The translations under genes were made by a program, and so were the position numbers. Positions 18,310 through 27,561 of a stretch of 64,000 bases of DNA are shown one piece after another. Each line of letters begins with the position of its first letter. The stretch's first letter is position 1. Where the stretch lies: positions 51,169 to 115,168 of the forward strand of contig JAFBAL010000044.1 of the NCBI GenBank assembly GCA_019247845.1. Direction: 5' to 3'. The notes beneath the pieces are model-generated. The model was not told the DNA's origin. It saw only the letters and a list, made by a program, of their open reading frames with translations, and made no database searches. The DNA comes from Alphaproteobacteria bacterium (GTDB lineage: Bacteria; Pseudomonadota; Alphaproteobacteria; Micropepsales; Micropepsaceae).

Positions 18310-18991
18310 CTTCCACCTCGCCCGGATGGGCGATGACGAGCCGGGTCGCAATGCCGATGAAGAGACCGTGCTCGACCACGCCCGCGATCCCCGAAAGCGC
18401 CGCCGCGAGCGCCGCCGCATCCTTGATCGCGCCGAAAGCGCAGTCGTAGACCAGATTGCCGCTGTCGGTCTTGACCGCGGCGCCGTCCTTCATGCGCTGC
18501 ACGACCTCGAGGTCCGCATAGCCGAGACGCGCGGCGGCTTCGGCGATCCTGGCCGCCGTCGCGCCGCGGCCGAAAGGGATGACCTCGACCGGCAGCGGGA
18601 ACTTGCCCAGCTGCGCCACAAGCTTGGTCTCGTCGGCGATGACGATCATGGCGCGCGAGGATTGTGCGACGATCTTCTCGCGCAGCAACGCCGCGCCCGC
18701 GCCCTTGATGAGATTGAGCGCGCGGTCGGCCTCGTCGGCGCCGTCGATCGTGATGTCCAGGGGGGTAAGCGCGTCGAGCTCGCCCAACGGGATGCCCAGG
18801 CCGCGTGCTTTCAGCGCGGTGCGCTCGGACGTCGCGACGCAATCCACCTCCAGGCCGGCGCGCACACGCGGCGCCAGGAGATCGAGGAAGGCCTCGGCAG
18901 TCGAGCCGGTCCCCAAACCCAGCTTCATCCCGTGCCGGACGAACTCCAGCGCTTTGGCGGCGGCGGCGATCTTCAGCGAGTCCTGGCTCAT
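18290..18991 (-). CDS. rpiA: Ribose-5-phosphate isomerase A
   Basis: A 233 aa enzyme of the pentose phosphate pathway that interconverts ribose-5-phosphate and ribulose-5-phosphate. Conserved blocks are GLGTGSTAEAFLD near residue 27, TIDGADEADRALNLIKGAGAALLREKI near 80-110 (with the catalytic Asp and Lys), and a C-terminal EHGLFIGIA. Length is normal for RpiA. Confidence 0.95.
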   Translation of the reverse strand: MSQDSLKIAAAAKALEFVRHGMKLGLGTGSTAEAFLDLLAPRVRAGLEVDCVATSERTALKARGLGIPLGELDALTPLDITIDGADEADRALNLIKGAGAALLREKIVAQSSRAMIVIADETKLVAQLGKFPLPVEVIPFGRGATAARIAEAAARLGYADLEVVQRMKDGAAVKTDSGNLVYDCAFGAIKDAAALAAALSGIAGVVEHGLFIGIATRLVIAHPGEVEVIPANP

Positions 18992-19037
18992 GACAAAGAC
19001 CTAGCGTACCTGCACGAAAACCACCACAGTGCAAGCC

Positions 19038-20252
19038 ATGACGACCGAGATCGACGAGCTCAAGCAGAAGATGCGCATCTCGCTGCGTGCCGAGCGGGTG
19101 GAAAAGGAGAAGCGGCCGGGCCCGTCCTTCCACCGCCCGGGCACGGTGAACTTCAACCCCTATCAGTACGATTTTCACGGCGGCCGGTTCCTGGAGAAAT
19201 ACCTGCTCAAGGGCTGGCTGCCCGAGACGCCGCCGATCGGCCGGGGCACCAAGGTCACCGCCTTCGGCAGCTGCTTCGCCGTCAACATCACCAAGCATCT
19301 GGCCAGGATCGGCTTCAACACCTCGAAGGAGCGCGATCCCGACATCTATATCTCGCATCTCGGCGACGGCATGGTGAACGTGCACGCGCTGGCCGGCCAG
19401 TTCGAATGGGCGCTCGAGAACAAGCGTCCGGCCGAGAATCTCTGGCACGGCTACGACACGACGGAATATGGCTTCGACGAGGACACGCGGCTGCGCACCC
19501 GCGCAGTGTTCCTCGACACCGAGTTCTTCATCATCACCTTGGGCTTGTCGGAGGTCTGGTACGACGAGCCGACCGGCGGGGTGTTCTGGCGCGCGGTGCC
19601 GGCCAAGAAGTTCGATCCCAGCCGCCACAAGTTCCGCGTCAACTCCTTCGCCGAAACGAAATCGCAGATCGAGACGATGTACCGGCTGATCCGCCAGCAC
19701 GTGCCGCAGGCGAAGGTCCTGTTCACGCTGTCGCCGATCCCCTTGGGCGCGACTTTCCGTCCGGTGAGCTGCCTCACCGCCAACTCGGTGTCCAAGGCGC
19801 TGCTGCGCGCGGCGCTCGACGAGTTCGTGCGCGAGAACTCGGCCGACCTCAACACGCGGCTGTTCTATTTCCCGTCCTACGAGATCGTGAACGACTGCTT
19901 CCCCGCGCGCTTCAAGACCGACAACCGCCATCCGCACGAGGCGGTGATCCAGACCATCATGCGCACCTTCGAGGCGGCGTTCTGCGATACCGAGTTCGCG
20001 CTCGCCGACGCCGAGAAGATGTTCGCCGAGGTGCGTGACTTCTCGCTCGAGATGCTGGGTACGACCGCGCTCGAAGCGGAGGCCGGCGGGCGCCAGCCGC
20101 GGCGCGCGAAGGAGCCCCGGCCCGCGCCGCAGTCCCGGCAGCCGAAGCCGGCGAAGCTGCCCAAACCGCCCAAGCCCGCGCCGCCGAAGCGCAGCTTTCT
20201 GCGCCGCGCGCTGTCGGCTGCCAAGCGGCGGTTGATGCCCGCCGCGAAATAG
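19038..20252 (+). CDS. GSCFA-family protein
   Basis: A 404 aa protein named for its motif: TAFGSCFAVNI is at about residue 75. The GSCFA domain is related to SGNH/GDSL esterases and is often linked to surface polysaccharide modification; that link is family knowledge, not shown here. A conserved DNRHPHEAVIQTI block near residue 300 may supply the catalytic Asp/His. The last ~60 residues are rich in Pro, Lys and Arg and look disordered. The ATG at 19038 is preferred over an upstream GTG at 19029. Confidence 0.8.
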   Translation: MTTEIDELKQKMRISLRAERVEKEKRPGPSFHRPGTVNFNPYQYDFHGGRFLEKYLLKGWLPETPPIGRGTKVTAFGSCFAVNITKHLARIGFNTSKERDPDIYISHLGDGMVNVHALAGQFEWALENKRPAENLWHGYDTTEYGFDEDTRLRTRAVFLDTEFFIITLGLSEVWYDEPTGGVFWRAVPAKKFDPSRHKFRVNSFAETKSQIETMYRLIRQHVPQAKVLFTLSPIPLGATFRPVSCLTANSVSKALLRAALDEFVRENSADLNTRLFYFPSYEIVNDCFPARFKTDNRHPHEAVIQTIMRTFEAAFCDTEFALADAEKMFAEVRDFSLEMLGTTALEAEAGGRQPRRAKEPRPAPQSRQPKPAKLPKPPKPAPPKRSFLRRALSAAKRRLMPAAK

Positions 20253-20257
20253 CCTCG

Positions 20258-20713
20258 CTATCCAAGAATGGCCTTGCGCCGCTCCAGGCTTTCCTTCGGC
20301 CATAGCGCCTGCATGTCGTAATAGATCTCGACCGTGGGCACGTCCGCCGGCAGCCCGACCCAGGGCTGCTTGGAGCGCGTGAAGATGTGCACGTCGGGCG
20401 CGATGGCCTTGGGGTCGTCGAGCGTCGCCACGCGCACGAAGCGCAAGGCCGGGCGCCGACCGTAGTCGCTCCACACCGCCACCTGGCACTGCGCGCAGCG
20501 ATAGACGTCGTGCGCACGGCCGCTTTCCGTCGGCATCGAGGTCGCGACGGGGGCGCCCTTCAGCATCTCGATGCGGTCGGTCTCGATCAGCGCGTTGATG
20601 GCGAAGGCGCCGCCGGTCTGCTTCTGGCAATCCATGCAATGGCAGCAATGGGTGAACATCGGCTTGGCTGTCAGCCGATAGCGCACCGCTCCGCAGGAAC
20701 AACCGCCTTCCAT
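20258..20713 (-). CDS. GFA-family (CENP-V/GFA fold) zinc protein
   Basis: A 151 aa protein of the glutathione-dependent formaldehyde-activating enzyme family. Zinc-binding cysteines are in GGCSCGAVRY near residue 4, HCCHCMDCQK near 22-31, and YRCAQC near 94. Most members have no proven enzyme activity, so formaldehyde chemistry should not be assumed. It converges with the GSCFA gene, with only 5 nt between stops. Confidence 0.85.
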   Translation of the reverse strand: MEGGCSCGAVRYRLTAKPMFTHCCHCMDCQKQTGGAFAINALIETDRIEMLKGAPVATSMPTESGRAHDVYRCAQCQVAVWSDYGRRPALRFVRVATLDDPKAIAPDVHIFTRSKQPWVGLPADVPTVEIYYDMQALWPKESLERRKAILG

Positions 20714-20780
20714 CGCCGCCTCCGTGTTCTTTATTCGTTCTAGACAAGATCGACAACCGTTTCAAGGCTACAAAAGTGCC

Positions 20781-21233
20781 ATGCTTCGGAAGCTACCGTC
20801 CTGGGTTCCCGCCTATGCCGTGGTTGCCGCGGTGTTCGCGGGCCTGTTCGCGGCAGGCAGCCTGCGCGACCAACCCGCGCCCAACACGTCGCTCACCGCT
20901 GTCGCTGCGCCGCAGGACGCCGCGGCGACGCAAGACATGGGCGGCCACATCGTCTGGTCGCACGGCCATGACGGCACCGCGCGCAATGCGCAAGAGCATT
21001 GGCTGAAGCACGGCCGCGACTTCCCGGAATTCCACGATGCGGCCGAATACGAGCGCGGCGCGCTCGCGTTCCTCCGCCATCCGCCGGCCGGCACGCTGGT
21101 CAAGCGCCGCTTCAACGGCGACACGCTGCTTTACGACCCCGCGACGAACACCTTCGCGGTCGAGGATGAGGACGGCGAGCCCCGCACCTTCTTCCGGCCC
21201 GACAGCGGACGCAGCTATTGGGAGCGGCAATGA
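20781..21233 (+). CDS. Small anchored protein resembling a BECR-fold nuclease toxin domain
   Basis: A 150 aa protein with an N-terminal hydrophobic anchor (about residues 8-26). The mature part has the pattern HWLKHGRDFPEF, then an Ala/Tyr helix, then GTLVKRRFNGDTLLYDP, then TNTFAV and RTFFRPDSG. As I recall, this pattern resembles a barnase/EndoU/colicin-type toxin domain found at the C-termini of polymorphic toxins. Here it stands alone with no visible immunity gene. The nuclease assignment is inference and should be treated as tentative. Confidence 0.5.
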   Translation: MLRKLPSWVPAYAVVAAVFAGLFAAGSLRDQPAPNTSLTAVAAPQDAAATQDMGGHIVWSHGHDGTARNAQEHWLKHGRDFPEFHDAAEYERGALAFLRHPPAGTLVKRRFNGDTLLYDPATNTFAVEDEDGEPRTFFRPDSGRSYWERQ

Positions 21234-21441
21234 GTGTCGGCGCGCGGCAGCGACAAAGTTTGCGACGAGCCGCGGTTAACGAGCGGGAAACATCACATTG
21301 CAACTCACTAGCACCTGGATTTACTTGCAGATTTCCCAACTGAAACGCGAGATCGATAAAATTGTCGGACCCTTATGCACCACCGTTTCATACCTTGCTG
21401 CCAGGATTGCGCGTGTCAGGGACCTTCTGGGAGCTATCGAA

Positions 21442-21603
21442 ATGGAAACCTTTGCCCGCTTCATCGAGAACGAATCCGGCGCCACCGCGATCGAATACGG
21501 CCTGATCGCCGCGCTCATCGCCGTCGTGGTCATCGGCGCGGTAACCGCCGTCGGCACCGGCCTGTCGAGCACGTTCAACACCGTTGCCGGCAGCGTGAAG
21601 TAA
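21442..21603 (+). CDS. Flp/Fap-type pilin subunit
   Basis: A 53 aa prepilin of the tight-adherence (Tad) class. The sequence has a short acidic leader followed by SGATAIEYGLIAALIAVVVIG, which is the prepilin-peptidase-processed hydrophobic segment with the Glu and Tyr typical of Flp. GGGAG lies 8 nt upstream of the ATG. No other tad/cpa genes are in the window, so it is either a solitary copy or served by a locus elsewhere. The ~200 nt upstream is relatively AT-rich and probably holds its promoter. Confidence 0.88.
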   Translation: METFARFIENESGATAIEYGLIAALIAVVVIGAVTAVGTGLSSTFNTVAGSVK

Positions 21604-21620
21604 ACGTCGGAACAGGGATG

Positions 21621-21650
21621 AGGCCGGGCGACCTCCGCCGTCCGGCCTTG
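21621..21650. terminator. Hairpin between convergent flp and marR genes
   Basis: AGGCCGG (21621-21627) pairs with CCGGCCTT (21642-21649), with a 14 nt loop and a modest pyrimidine tract. It sits between the pilin stop and the marR stop and could terminate both. Confidence 0.5.
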
Positions 21651-21674
21651 CCTTCTTCGTCGCGCTCTTCGCCG

Positions 21675-22088
21675 TCAGCCCGCTTGCGTCTGCTTGAGCT
21701 GGCGCAGCAGGTCGGCGAACTGCTTCTTGCGCTTGGCGAGCTGCTCGAGGTGAAGCATCACGAGCTTCGTCACCAGCGCTTCGCCTTTCTCGGTCAGCGC
21801 GACGTTGACCGAGCGCCTGTCGGTCGTTGACGGCACGCGCGCGACCAGCCCGATCGCCTCGAGCCTGTCGACCATCTGCACCGCCGCGTTGGAGCGCAGC
21901 AAGAGCTCGCGCGCCAGATCCCCGAGAGCGATCGCGTCCTTGCCCGCGGCCTTGATCGCCAGCAGCGCCTGATATTGGAGCGAGGTGACGCCGGCCCCGA
22001 CGGCCGCCTCCTCGCTGAAAGCTAGGAACCGGCGCAGCGCGGCGCGAAAGTCCGCGAGCGCGCGGATCTTCTCTTGGTCCAGATGCAA
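21675..22088 (-). CDS. MarR-family transcriptional regulator
   Basis: A 137 aa winged helix-turn-helix protein. The recognition helix and wing are evident in SNAAVQMVDRLEAIGLVARVPS followed by TDRRSVNVALTEKGEALV, as in MarR. The start appears to be a TTG at 22088 after an AGGG sequence. The ligand and targets cannot be deduced. The ~200 nt upstream (22089-22293) holds no gene that I can see. Confidence 0.85.
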   Translation of the reverse strand: MHLDQEKIRALADFRAALRRFLAFSEEAAVGAGVTSLQYQALLAIKAAGKDAIALGDLARELLLRSNAAVQMVDRLEAIGLVARVPSTTDRRSVNVALTEKGEALVTKLVMLHLEQLAKRKKQFADLLRQLKQTQAG

Positions 22089-22293
22089 ACAAAACCCTCG
22101 GCTTTAACGCGCGATCCTATCCCCGAGGCGAACGCGCAACGCCCCCAAGCGTTGCGCGTCCGGAGAAAGGGAATCGCGCGGTTCCCCGCCGGCGAGCTTA
22201 GGCGAGAGCGGGCGGCCCGTCACGCGGGTCGGAGCGGCGGCGGGATAGCATCACACCGGCAGGACGACGACGCCCAAGGCGGTCGCGCTCAAC

Positions 22294-24123
22294 TCACTCC
22301 ACCGTCACGCTCTTCGCCAGGTTGCGCGGCTGGTCGACGTCGGTGCCTTTGGCGATGGCCGCATAATAGGCGAGCAGCTGCGCCGGCACGGCATAGAGAA
22401 CCGGCGCGATGAACGGGTCGGCATCGGGGACCTGGATCGTCGTCCAGGCTTGGCTGCCGGCGCTGTCGATGCCGCTCTTCTCCGAGATCAATAGCACCTT
22501 GCCGCCGCGCGCCATCACCTCCTGCATGTTCGACACGGTCTTCTCAAAGAAGGCGTCGTGCGGCGCCATCACGATCACCGGCACGTTCTCGTCGATCAGC
22601 GCGATCGGGCCGTGCTTCATCTCGCCCGCGGCATAGCCCTCGGCGTGGACATAGGAGATCTCCTTCAGCTTCAGCGCGCCTTCGAGCGCGAGCGGAAAGC
22701 TGGGCCCGCGGCCCAGATAGAGCACGTCGCGCGCCTTGGCGACCTCCTGCCCCAGGGCCTCGATGCGCGGCTCTGATTTGAGGAACTCGACGATGTGGCG
22801 CGGGATCTCTAGCAGCGCGGTGCACAGCCGCTTCTCGTCCGCTTCCGACAAGGTGCCGCGGCTGCGCCCCGCCGCGATGGCGAGCGCCGCCAGCGCAGCG
22901 AGCTGACAGGTGAAGGCCTTGGTCGAGGCGACGCCGATCTCGGGGCCCGCGAAGATCGGCAGCACGATGTCGGCGTCGCGCGCGATCGAGCTCTCGACCA
23001 CGTTGACGAGCGCGAGCGTCGTCTGCCCGTTGGCCTTGGCGTCGCGGAGCGCCGCCAAGGTGTCAGCCGTCTCGCCCGATTGCGAGATGAACAGCGCCGC
23101 GCCGTCCTTCGGGTAGACCGGATCGCGGTAGCGCAGCTCGGAGGCGAAATCGATCTCGACCGGCAGCCGCGCCAGCTTCTCGAACCAATACTTGCCGACC
23201 AGGCCCGCGTAATAGGCCGTGCCGCAGGCCGAGATGGTCAGCCGCGACGCCTTGGCCAGCGCGGTTTCGAGCTTGGGATTGTCGAGCTGCACGTTCGGCC
23301 CCGCCGCGTTCAGGTAATGCGCCAGCGTGTGGTTGATCACCTCGGGCTGCTCGTGGATCTCCTTCGCCATGAAGTGACGATGGCCGGCCTTGTCGACCAT
23401 CGCCGCCGAAGCATTGGTGGTGACGATCTCGCGGTTGGCGGGCCGACCCTCGGCGTCGTAGATCGCGACCTGGTTGCCGCGCACCACCGCCACGTCGCCG
23501 TCCTCGAGATAGGCGACGCGGTTGGTGAAGGGCGCGAGCGCGAAGGCATCGGAGCCCAGATAGGCCTCGCGCTCGCCATAGCCGACCGCGAGCGGGCTTC
23601 CCTTGCGCGCGCCGATCAGCAGCGACTCCTCGCCGTTGAAGATCATCGCCAGCGAATAGGCGCCGGTCAGGCGGCGCACGGCGGTCTTCGCCGCGTCCTC
23701 GGGCGTGAGCCCCTGCTCGAGATAGTCGGAGACGAGATGGACAGCGACCTCGCTGTCGGTCTCGGATTCGAACTTGTGGCCCTTGGCGACCAGCTCGCTG
23801 CGCAGCTCGCGGAAGTTCTCGATGATGCCGTTATGGACGATGGCGACGCGGGCATTGGCGTGCGGATGGGCATTGATCTCGGTCGGCGCGCCATGCGTCG
23901 CCCAGCGGGTGTGGCCAATGCCGGTCCTGCCCGCGAGCGGATGCTCACGCAGCACCGCGTCGAGCTTGGAGAGCTTGCCAGGCGAGCGACGGCGCTCGAT
24001 ATGGCCGCCGGTCAAGGTGGCGATGCCGGCGGAGTCGTAGCCGCGGTATTCCAGGCGCCTCAAGGCTTCAAGGATGGTCGGGGCGACCTCTTCTGTGCCC
24101 GCGATGCCGACGATGCCGCACAT
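22294..24123 (-). CDS. glmS: Glutamine-fructose-6-phosphate aminotransferase
   Basis: A 609 aa enzyme that makes glucosamine-6-phosphate, the first step to UDP-GlcNAc for peptidoglycan and LPS. The N-terminal class II glutaminase begins MCGIVGIAG with the nucleophile Cys2. Two SIS domains follow, with SQSGETADTLAALRDAK near residue 348 and the C-terminal RNLAKSVTVE. The ATG shares one base with the glmU stop, so the two are translationally coupled. Confidence 0.97.
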   Translation of the reverse strand: MCGIVGIAGTEEVAPTILEALRRLEYRGYDSAGIATLTGGHIERRRSPGKLSKLDAVLREHPLAGRTGIGHTRWATHGAPTEINAHPHANARVAIVHNGIIENFRELRSELVAKGHKFESETDSEVAVHLVSDYLEQGLTPEDAAKTAVRRLTGAYSLAMIFNGEESLLIGARKGSPLAVGYGEREAYLGSDAFALAPFTNRVAYLEDGDVAVVRGNQVAIYDAEGRPANREIVTTNASAAMVDKAGHRHFMAKEIHEQPEVINHTLAHYLNAAGPNVQLDNPKLETALAKASRLTISACGTAYYAGLVGKYWFEKLARLPVEIDFASELRYRDPVYPKDGAALFISQSGETADTLAALRDAKANGQTTLALVNVVESSIARDADIVLPIFAGPEIGVASTKAFTCQLAALAALAIAAGRSRGTLSEADEKRLCTALLEIPRHIVEFLKSEPRIEALGQEVAKARDVLYLGRGPSFPLALEGALKLKEISYVHAEGYAAGEMKHGPIALIDENVPVIVMAPHDAFFEKTVSNMQEVMARGGKVLLISEKSGIDSAGSQAWTTIQVPDADPFIAPVLYAVPAQLLAYYAAIAKGTDVDQPRNLAKSVTVE

Positions 24124-25463
24124 TATTTCTTGCCTTTCTGGGCTTTCTTCCGTGCACGGAACTTCTCGGCCCAGCCCGCGACCTCGCGCTGCTCGGCGCG
24201 CGTGACCGCCAGAGCGTTCTCCGGCACCGCCCGCGTGATGACCGAGCCGGCGCCGACATAGGCGCCGTCGCCGACGCTGACGGGCGCCACCAGCGCCGTG
24301 TCGGAGCCGATGAACGCACCGGCGCCGATCTGGGTCTTGTGCTTGTCGAAGCCGTCATAGTTGCAGGTGATGGTCCCTGCGCCGATGTTCGCCGCCGCGC
24401 CCACCGTCGCATCGCCGAGATAGGCCAGGTGGTTCGCCTTGGTGCCCGCGCCGACGGTGGAGTTCTTCACCTCGACGAAATTGCCGATATGCGCGCCCTC
24501 GCCGATCATCGTTCCCGGACGCAGCCGCGCGTGCGGCCCGACCACCGCGCCGGCTTTCACCTCGCAGCCTTCTAGCACCGTGTGGCTCTTGATCTCGGCG
24601 CTGCTGCGAACCGTGACCCCAGGCGAAAAGACGACATAGGGCCCGACCTGCACGTCGCTCTCCAGCATCGTGTCGTGGGAGAGGAACACCGTCTCCGGCG
24701 CCGTCATGCCGACGCCGCCGTCCAAGGCGCGCGCGCGCAGGCGCTTCTGCATCTGCGCCTCGGCTTCGGCGAGCTCGGCACGCGAGTTGACGCCCATCAC
24801 CGTGACCGCATCGGCGACGGTGACCGCGCATTTCACGCCGTCCGTCTTCGCCACCGCCGGAACTTCGGGAAGGTAGTACTCGCCCTGCGCATTGTCGTTC
24901 CTGAGCTTCGCCGCCCATTCGAAGAACTTCTTGGCGCTCGCCGCCGAATAGGTGCCGGCGCAGCACAGGTCGACCGCGCGTTCTTCGGCATTGGCGTCCT
25001 TATATTCGACGATGCGATCAAGCAGGCCGTCTTCGCCTAAGATCACGCGCCCATAGGCCGCCGCGTCGTCGGGCCGGAACGCGACGATCGAGAAGCCGGT
25101 CTTCTCTGCGCTCTCCAGCGACTGTGCCATCATCGCGGCCTCCGCGAGCGGCATGTCGCCGTTGTTGATCAGGATCGCGCCGTCGAAATCCTCGAGCACG
25201 GCCTTCGCGCACAGCGCCGCGTGGCCGGTGCCGAGTTGCCTGTCCTGCACGACGCTTTCCGCGCCCAGGCCGGCCGCAAAGGCGCGCACCGCGTCGAAGC
25301 CCGGCGCCGTCACCACGACGATGCGCTCGCAACCCGCGCCGCGCGCCGCTTCGATCACGTGGCGCAGCATCGGCGCGCCCGCCACTGCGTGCATCACCTT
25401 CGGCAGCGCGGACTTCATCCGCGTGCCCATGCCTGCGCCCAAAATGACTGCCGCTCTTGCCAT
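24123..25463 (-). CDS. glmU: Bifunctional UDP-N-acetylglucosamine pyrophosphorylase / glucosamine-1-phosphate acetyltransferase
   Basis: A 446 aa cytosolic enzyme. The N-terminal uridyltransferase starts AAVILGAGMGTRMKSALPKV. The C-terminal part is a left-handed beta helix of hexapeptide repeats ending with the acetyltransferase motif NYDGFDKHKTQIGAGAFIGS. Upstream of glmS on the same strand, it completes a two-gene UDP-GlcNAc operon. The divergent gap to gph (25464-25545) probably holds both promoters. Confidence 0.96.
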   Translation of the reverse strand: MARAAVILGAGMGTRMKSALPKVMHAVAGAPMLRHVIEAARGAGCERIVVVTAPGFDAVRAFAAGLGAESVVQDRQLGTGHAALCAKAVLEDFDGAILINNGDMPLAEAAMMAQSLESAEKTGFSIVAFRPDDAAAYGRVILGEDGLLDRIVEYKDANAEERAVDLCCAGTYSAASAKKFFEWAAKLRNDNAQGEYYLPEVPAVAKTDGVKCAVTVADAVTVMGVNSRAELAEAEAQMQKRLRARALDGGVGMTAPETVFLSHDTMLESDVQVGPYVVFSPGVTVRSSAEIKSHTVLEGCEVKAGAVVGPHARLRPGTMIGEGAHIGNFVEVKNSTVGAGTKANHLAYLGDATVGAAANIGAGTITCNYDGFDKHKTQIGAGAFIGSDTALVAPVSVGDGAYVGAGSVITRAVPENALAVTRAEQREVAGWAEKFRARKKAQKGKK

Positions 25464-25545
25464 GGCTTGCCGTAACCCACGCGTCCTAAAGGGTAAAGTG
25501 ACGATTCATGACGCTATGTTTCGCAGAATCTGCTAAGCGGCACAT

Positions 25546-26202
25546 ATGAGTCCAGCCCTGATCTTCGACCTCGACGGCACGCTCGTCGACACCGCGCCCG
25601 ACCTGCTCGGCGCCCTGAACGCCATTCTCATTCGCGAAGGCCGCCCGCCCGTCGACCATGCCGACCTGCGTCACCTGGTCGGCTTCGGAGCGCGTACCAT
25701 GATGGGCGAGGCTTTCCGCCGCACCGGCGGCGAGGTCGATCCCGTGCGCCTGCCCAGCCTGGTCGACGACTATATCGCGCATTACCGAAAGCACGTCGCG
25801 GTCGCCAGCCGTCCCTTTCCCGGCGTCGAGGACACGCTGGCCGGCCTGAAAGCCGGCGGCGCGCGGCTGGGCGTGCTGACCAACAAGCCGCAGGAGCTGA
25901 CCGACCTTCTATTGCCCAAGATTCATCTCGACGGTTACTTCGCGGCGATCCACGGCGCCGGCCGCTACAGCTACAACAAGCCCGACGCGCGCGTGTTCCA
26001 TCATGTCGTGGAGGAATTGGGCGGCGGGCCGGGACTGATGGTGGGCGACAGCGCCACCGACGTCGCCACCGCCCGCGCCGCGAATGTGCCGGTGATCCTG
26101 GTCTCTTACGGCTATACGCCCGAGCCCGCGTCGACCTTGGGCGCCGACGCGGTCACGGACGACTTCCGGGAGATTCCGGAACTCGCGGCGCGGTTGCTCT
26201 AA
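25546..26202 (+). CDS. gph: Phosphoglycolate phosphatase (HAD family)
   Basis: A 218 aa HAD phosphatase that clears 2-phosphoglycolate formed by DNA repair or oxygenation. Motif I is DLDGTLVDTAPDL, motif II is LGVLTNKPQ, and motif IV is MVGDSATDVATARAA. The size and cap region fit Gph, although HAD substrates are hard to assign exactly. Confidence 0.85.
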   Translation: MSPALIFDLDGTLVDTAPDLLGALNAILIREGRPPVDHADLRHLVGFGARTMMGEAFRRTGGEVDPVRLPSLVDDYIAHYRKHVAVASRPFPGVEDTLAGLKAGGARLGVLTNKPQELTDLLLPKIHLDGYFAAIHGAGRYSYNKPDARVFHHVVEELGGGPGLMVGDSATDVATARAANVPVILVSYGYTPEPASTLGADAVTDDFREIPELAARLL

Positions 26203-26238
26203 GGCGGAACAACGCCGCGCAGGCCGCGTTCCCGTTCC

Positions 26239-27546
26239 ATGCACGATCCTCGGCACGCTTTTCTTTTGCTGGTTTCCGTCGCGCTGGCCGGCTGCGGCGA
26301 GAAGGCGAAACTGCCGGAGCAATCCGGCTGGGGCCCCAAGCCCGAGCTGCCCGCGCCGGACAAAACGCTGATCCCGACCGTCAACGCGGCCAAGGCGGTG
26401 CATTGGCAGGCGGGCGAGAAGCCGACACCGGCGCCGGGCCTGGCCGTCGGCGCGTTCGCGCGCGATCTGGATCATCCACGCTGGCTTCTGGTGCTGCCCG
26501 ACGGCGACGTGCTGGTGGCCGAGACCAACGCGCCACCCAAGCCCGACGACAGCCGTGGCGTCACCGGCTTCGTCGAGCAGACGGTGATGAAGTTCGCGGG
26601 TGCCGAGAGCGGCGGCTCTGCCAACCGCATCACCCTGCTGCGCGACACCAACGGCGACGGCGTCGCCGACCGGCGCACCGTCTTTCTCTCCGGCCTGCAC
26701 TCGCCCTTCGGCATGACCTTGGTCGGCGACACGCTCTATGTCGCCGACACCGACGCGGTGCTGCGCTTTCCTTACAAGGACGGCGAGACGAGCATCCCGG
26801 AGAAAGGTCAGAAGGTCGTCGACCTGCCGGCCGGCCGCATCAACCATCACTGGACCAAGAACGTCATCGCCAATGCCGACGGCAGCAAGCTCTATGTCTC
26901 CATCGGCTCGAACAGCAATGCCGGCGAGCAGGGCCTCGACAAGGAGGCCGGCCGCGCCGACATCTGGGAGGTCGATCCCAAGAGCGGAAGCCATCGCGTC
27001 TATGCCTCGGGCACGCGCAATCCGGTCGGGATGGGCTGGCGCGGCGACGTGTTGTGGGTGGCCGTCAACGAGCGCGACGAGATCGGCAGCGACCTGGTGC
27101 CCGACTATATGACCGGCGTGAAGGACGGTGCGTTCTACGGCTGGCCCTACTCTTATTACGGCGGGCATGTCGACGACCGGGTGCAGCCGCAGGACCCTGC
27201 CCTGGTCGCCAAAGCCATTGCGCCGGACTATGCGCTGGGCAGCCACACCGCGTCGCTGGGCCTGGCCTTCGCCGACGGCGCCAAGCTGGGCGGCGAATAT
27301 TCGGACGGCGTGTTCATCGGCCAGCACGGCTCGTGGAACCGCGATCCGCGCGCAGGATATAAGGTCGTGTTCGTCGCGTTCTCCGGCGCGCAACCCGCGG
27401 GCGCGCCCAAGGACGTGCTGACCGGCTTCCTGAACGACAAGGGCGAGGCGCGCGGGCGGCCTGTGGGCGTGGCCATCGACAGGACCGGCGCGCTGCTCGT
27501 CGCCGACGACGTCGGCAACGCCGTATGGCGGGTGACCAAGCCGTGA
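26239..27546 (+). CDS. PQQ-dependent sugar/sorbosone dehydrogenase-like lipoprotein
   Basis: A 435 aa envelope protein: the signal peptide ends in the lipobox LAGC. It has the six-bladed beta-propeller repeats of the L-sorbosone / soluble-glucose dehydrogenase family (PRWLLVLPDGDVLVAE, NGDGVADRRTVF, GRINHHWTKNV, SGTRNPVGMGW, IGQHGSWNRDPRAGYKVVFV). Such proteins use PQQ and Ca2+ to oxidise sugars or aldehydes. No pqq biosynthesis genes are visible here. Substrate specificity is not determinable. Confidence 0.8.
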   Translation: MHDPRHAFLLLVSVALAGCGEKAKLPEQSGWGPKPELPAPDKTLIPTVNAAKAVHWQAGEKPTPAPGLAVGAFARDLDHPRWLLVLPDGDVLVAETNAPPKPDDSRGVTGFVEQTVMKFAGAESGGSANRITLLRDTNGDGVADRRTVFLSGLHSPFGMTLVGDTLYVADTDAVLRFPYKDGETSIPEKGQKVVDLPAGRINHHWTKNVIANADGSKLYVSIGSNSNAGEQGLDKEAGRADIWEVDPKSGSHRVYASGTRNPVGMGWRGDVLWVAVNERDEIGSDLVPDYMTGVKDGAFYGWPYSYYGGHVDDRVQPQDPALVAKAIAPDYALGSHTASLGLAFADGAKLGGEYSDGVFIGQHGSWNRDPRAGYKVVFVAFSGAQPAGAPKDVLTGFLNDKGEARGRPVGVAIDRTGALLVADDVGNAVWRVTKP

Positions 27547-27561
27547 GATAAACTCGGGCGC

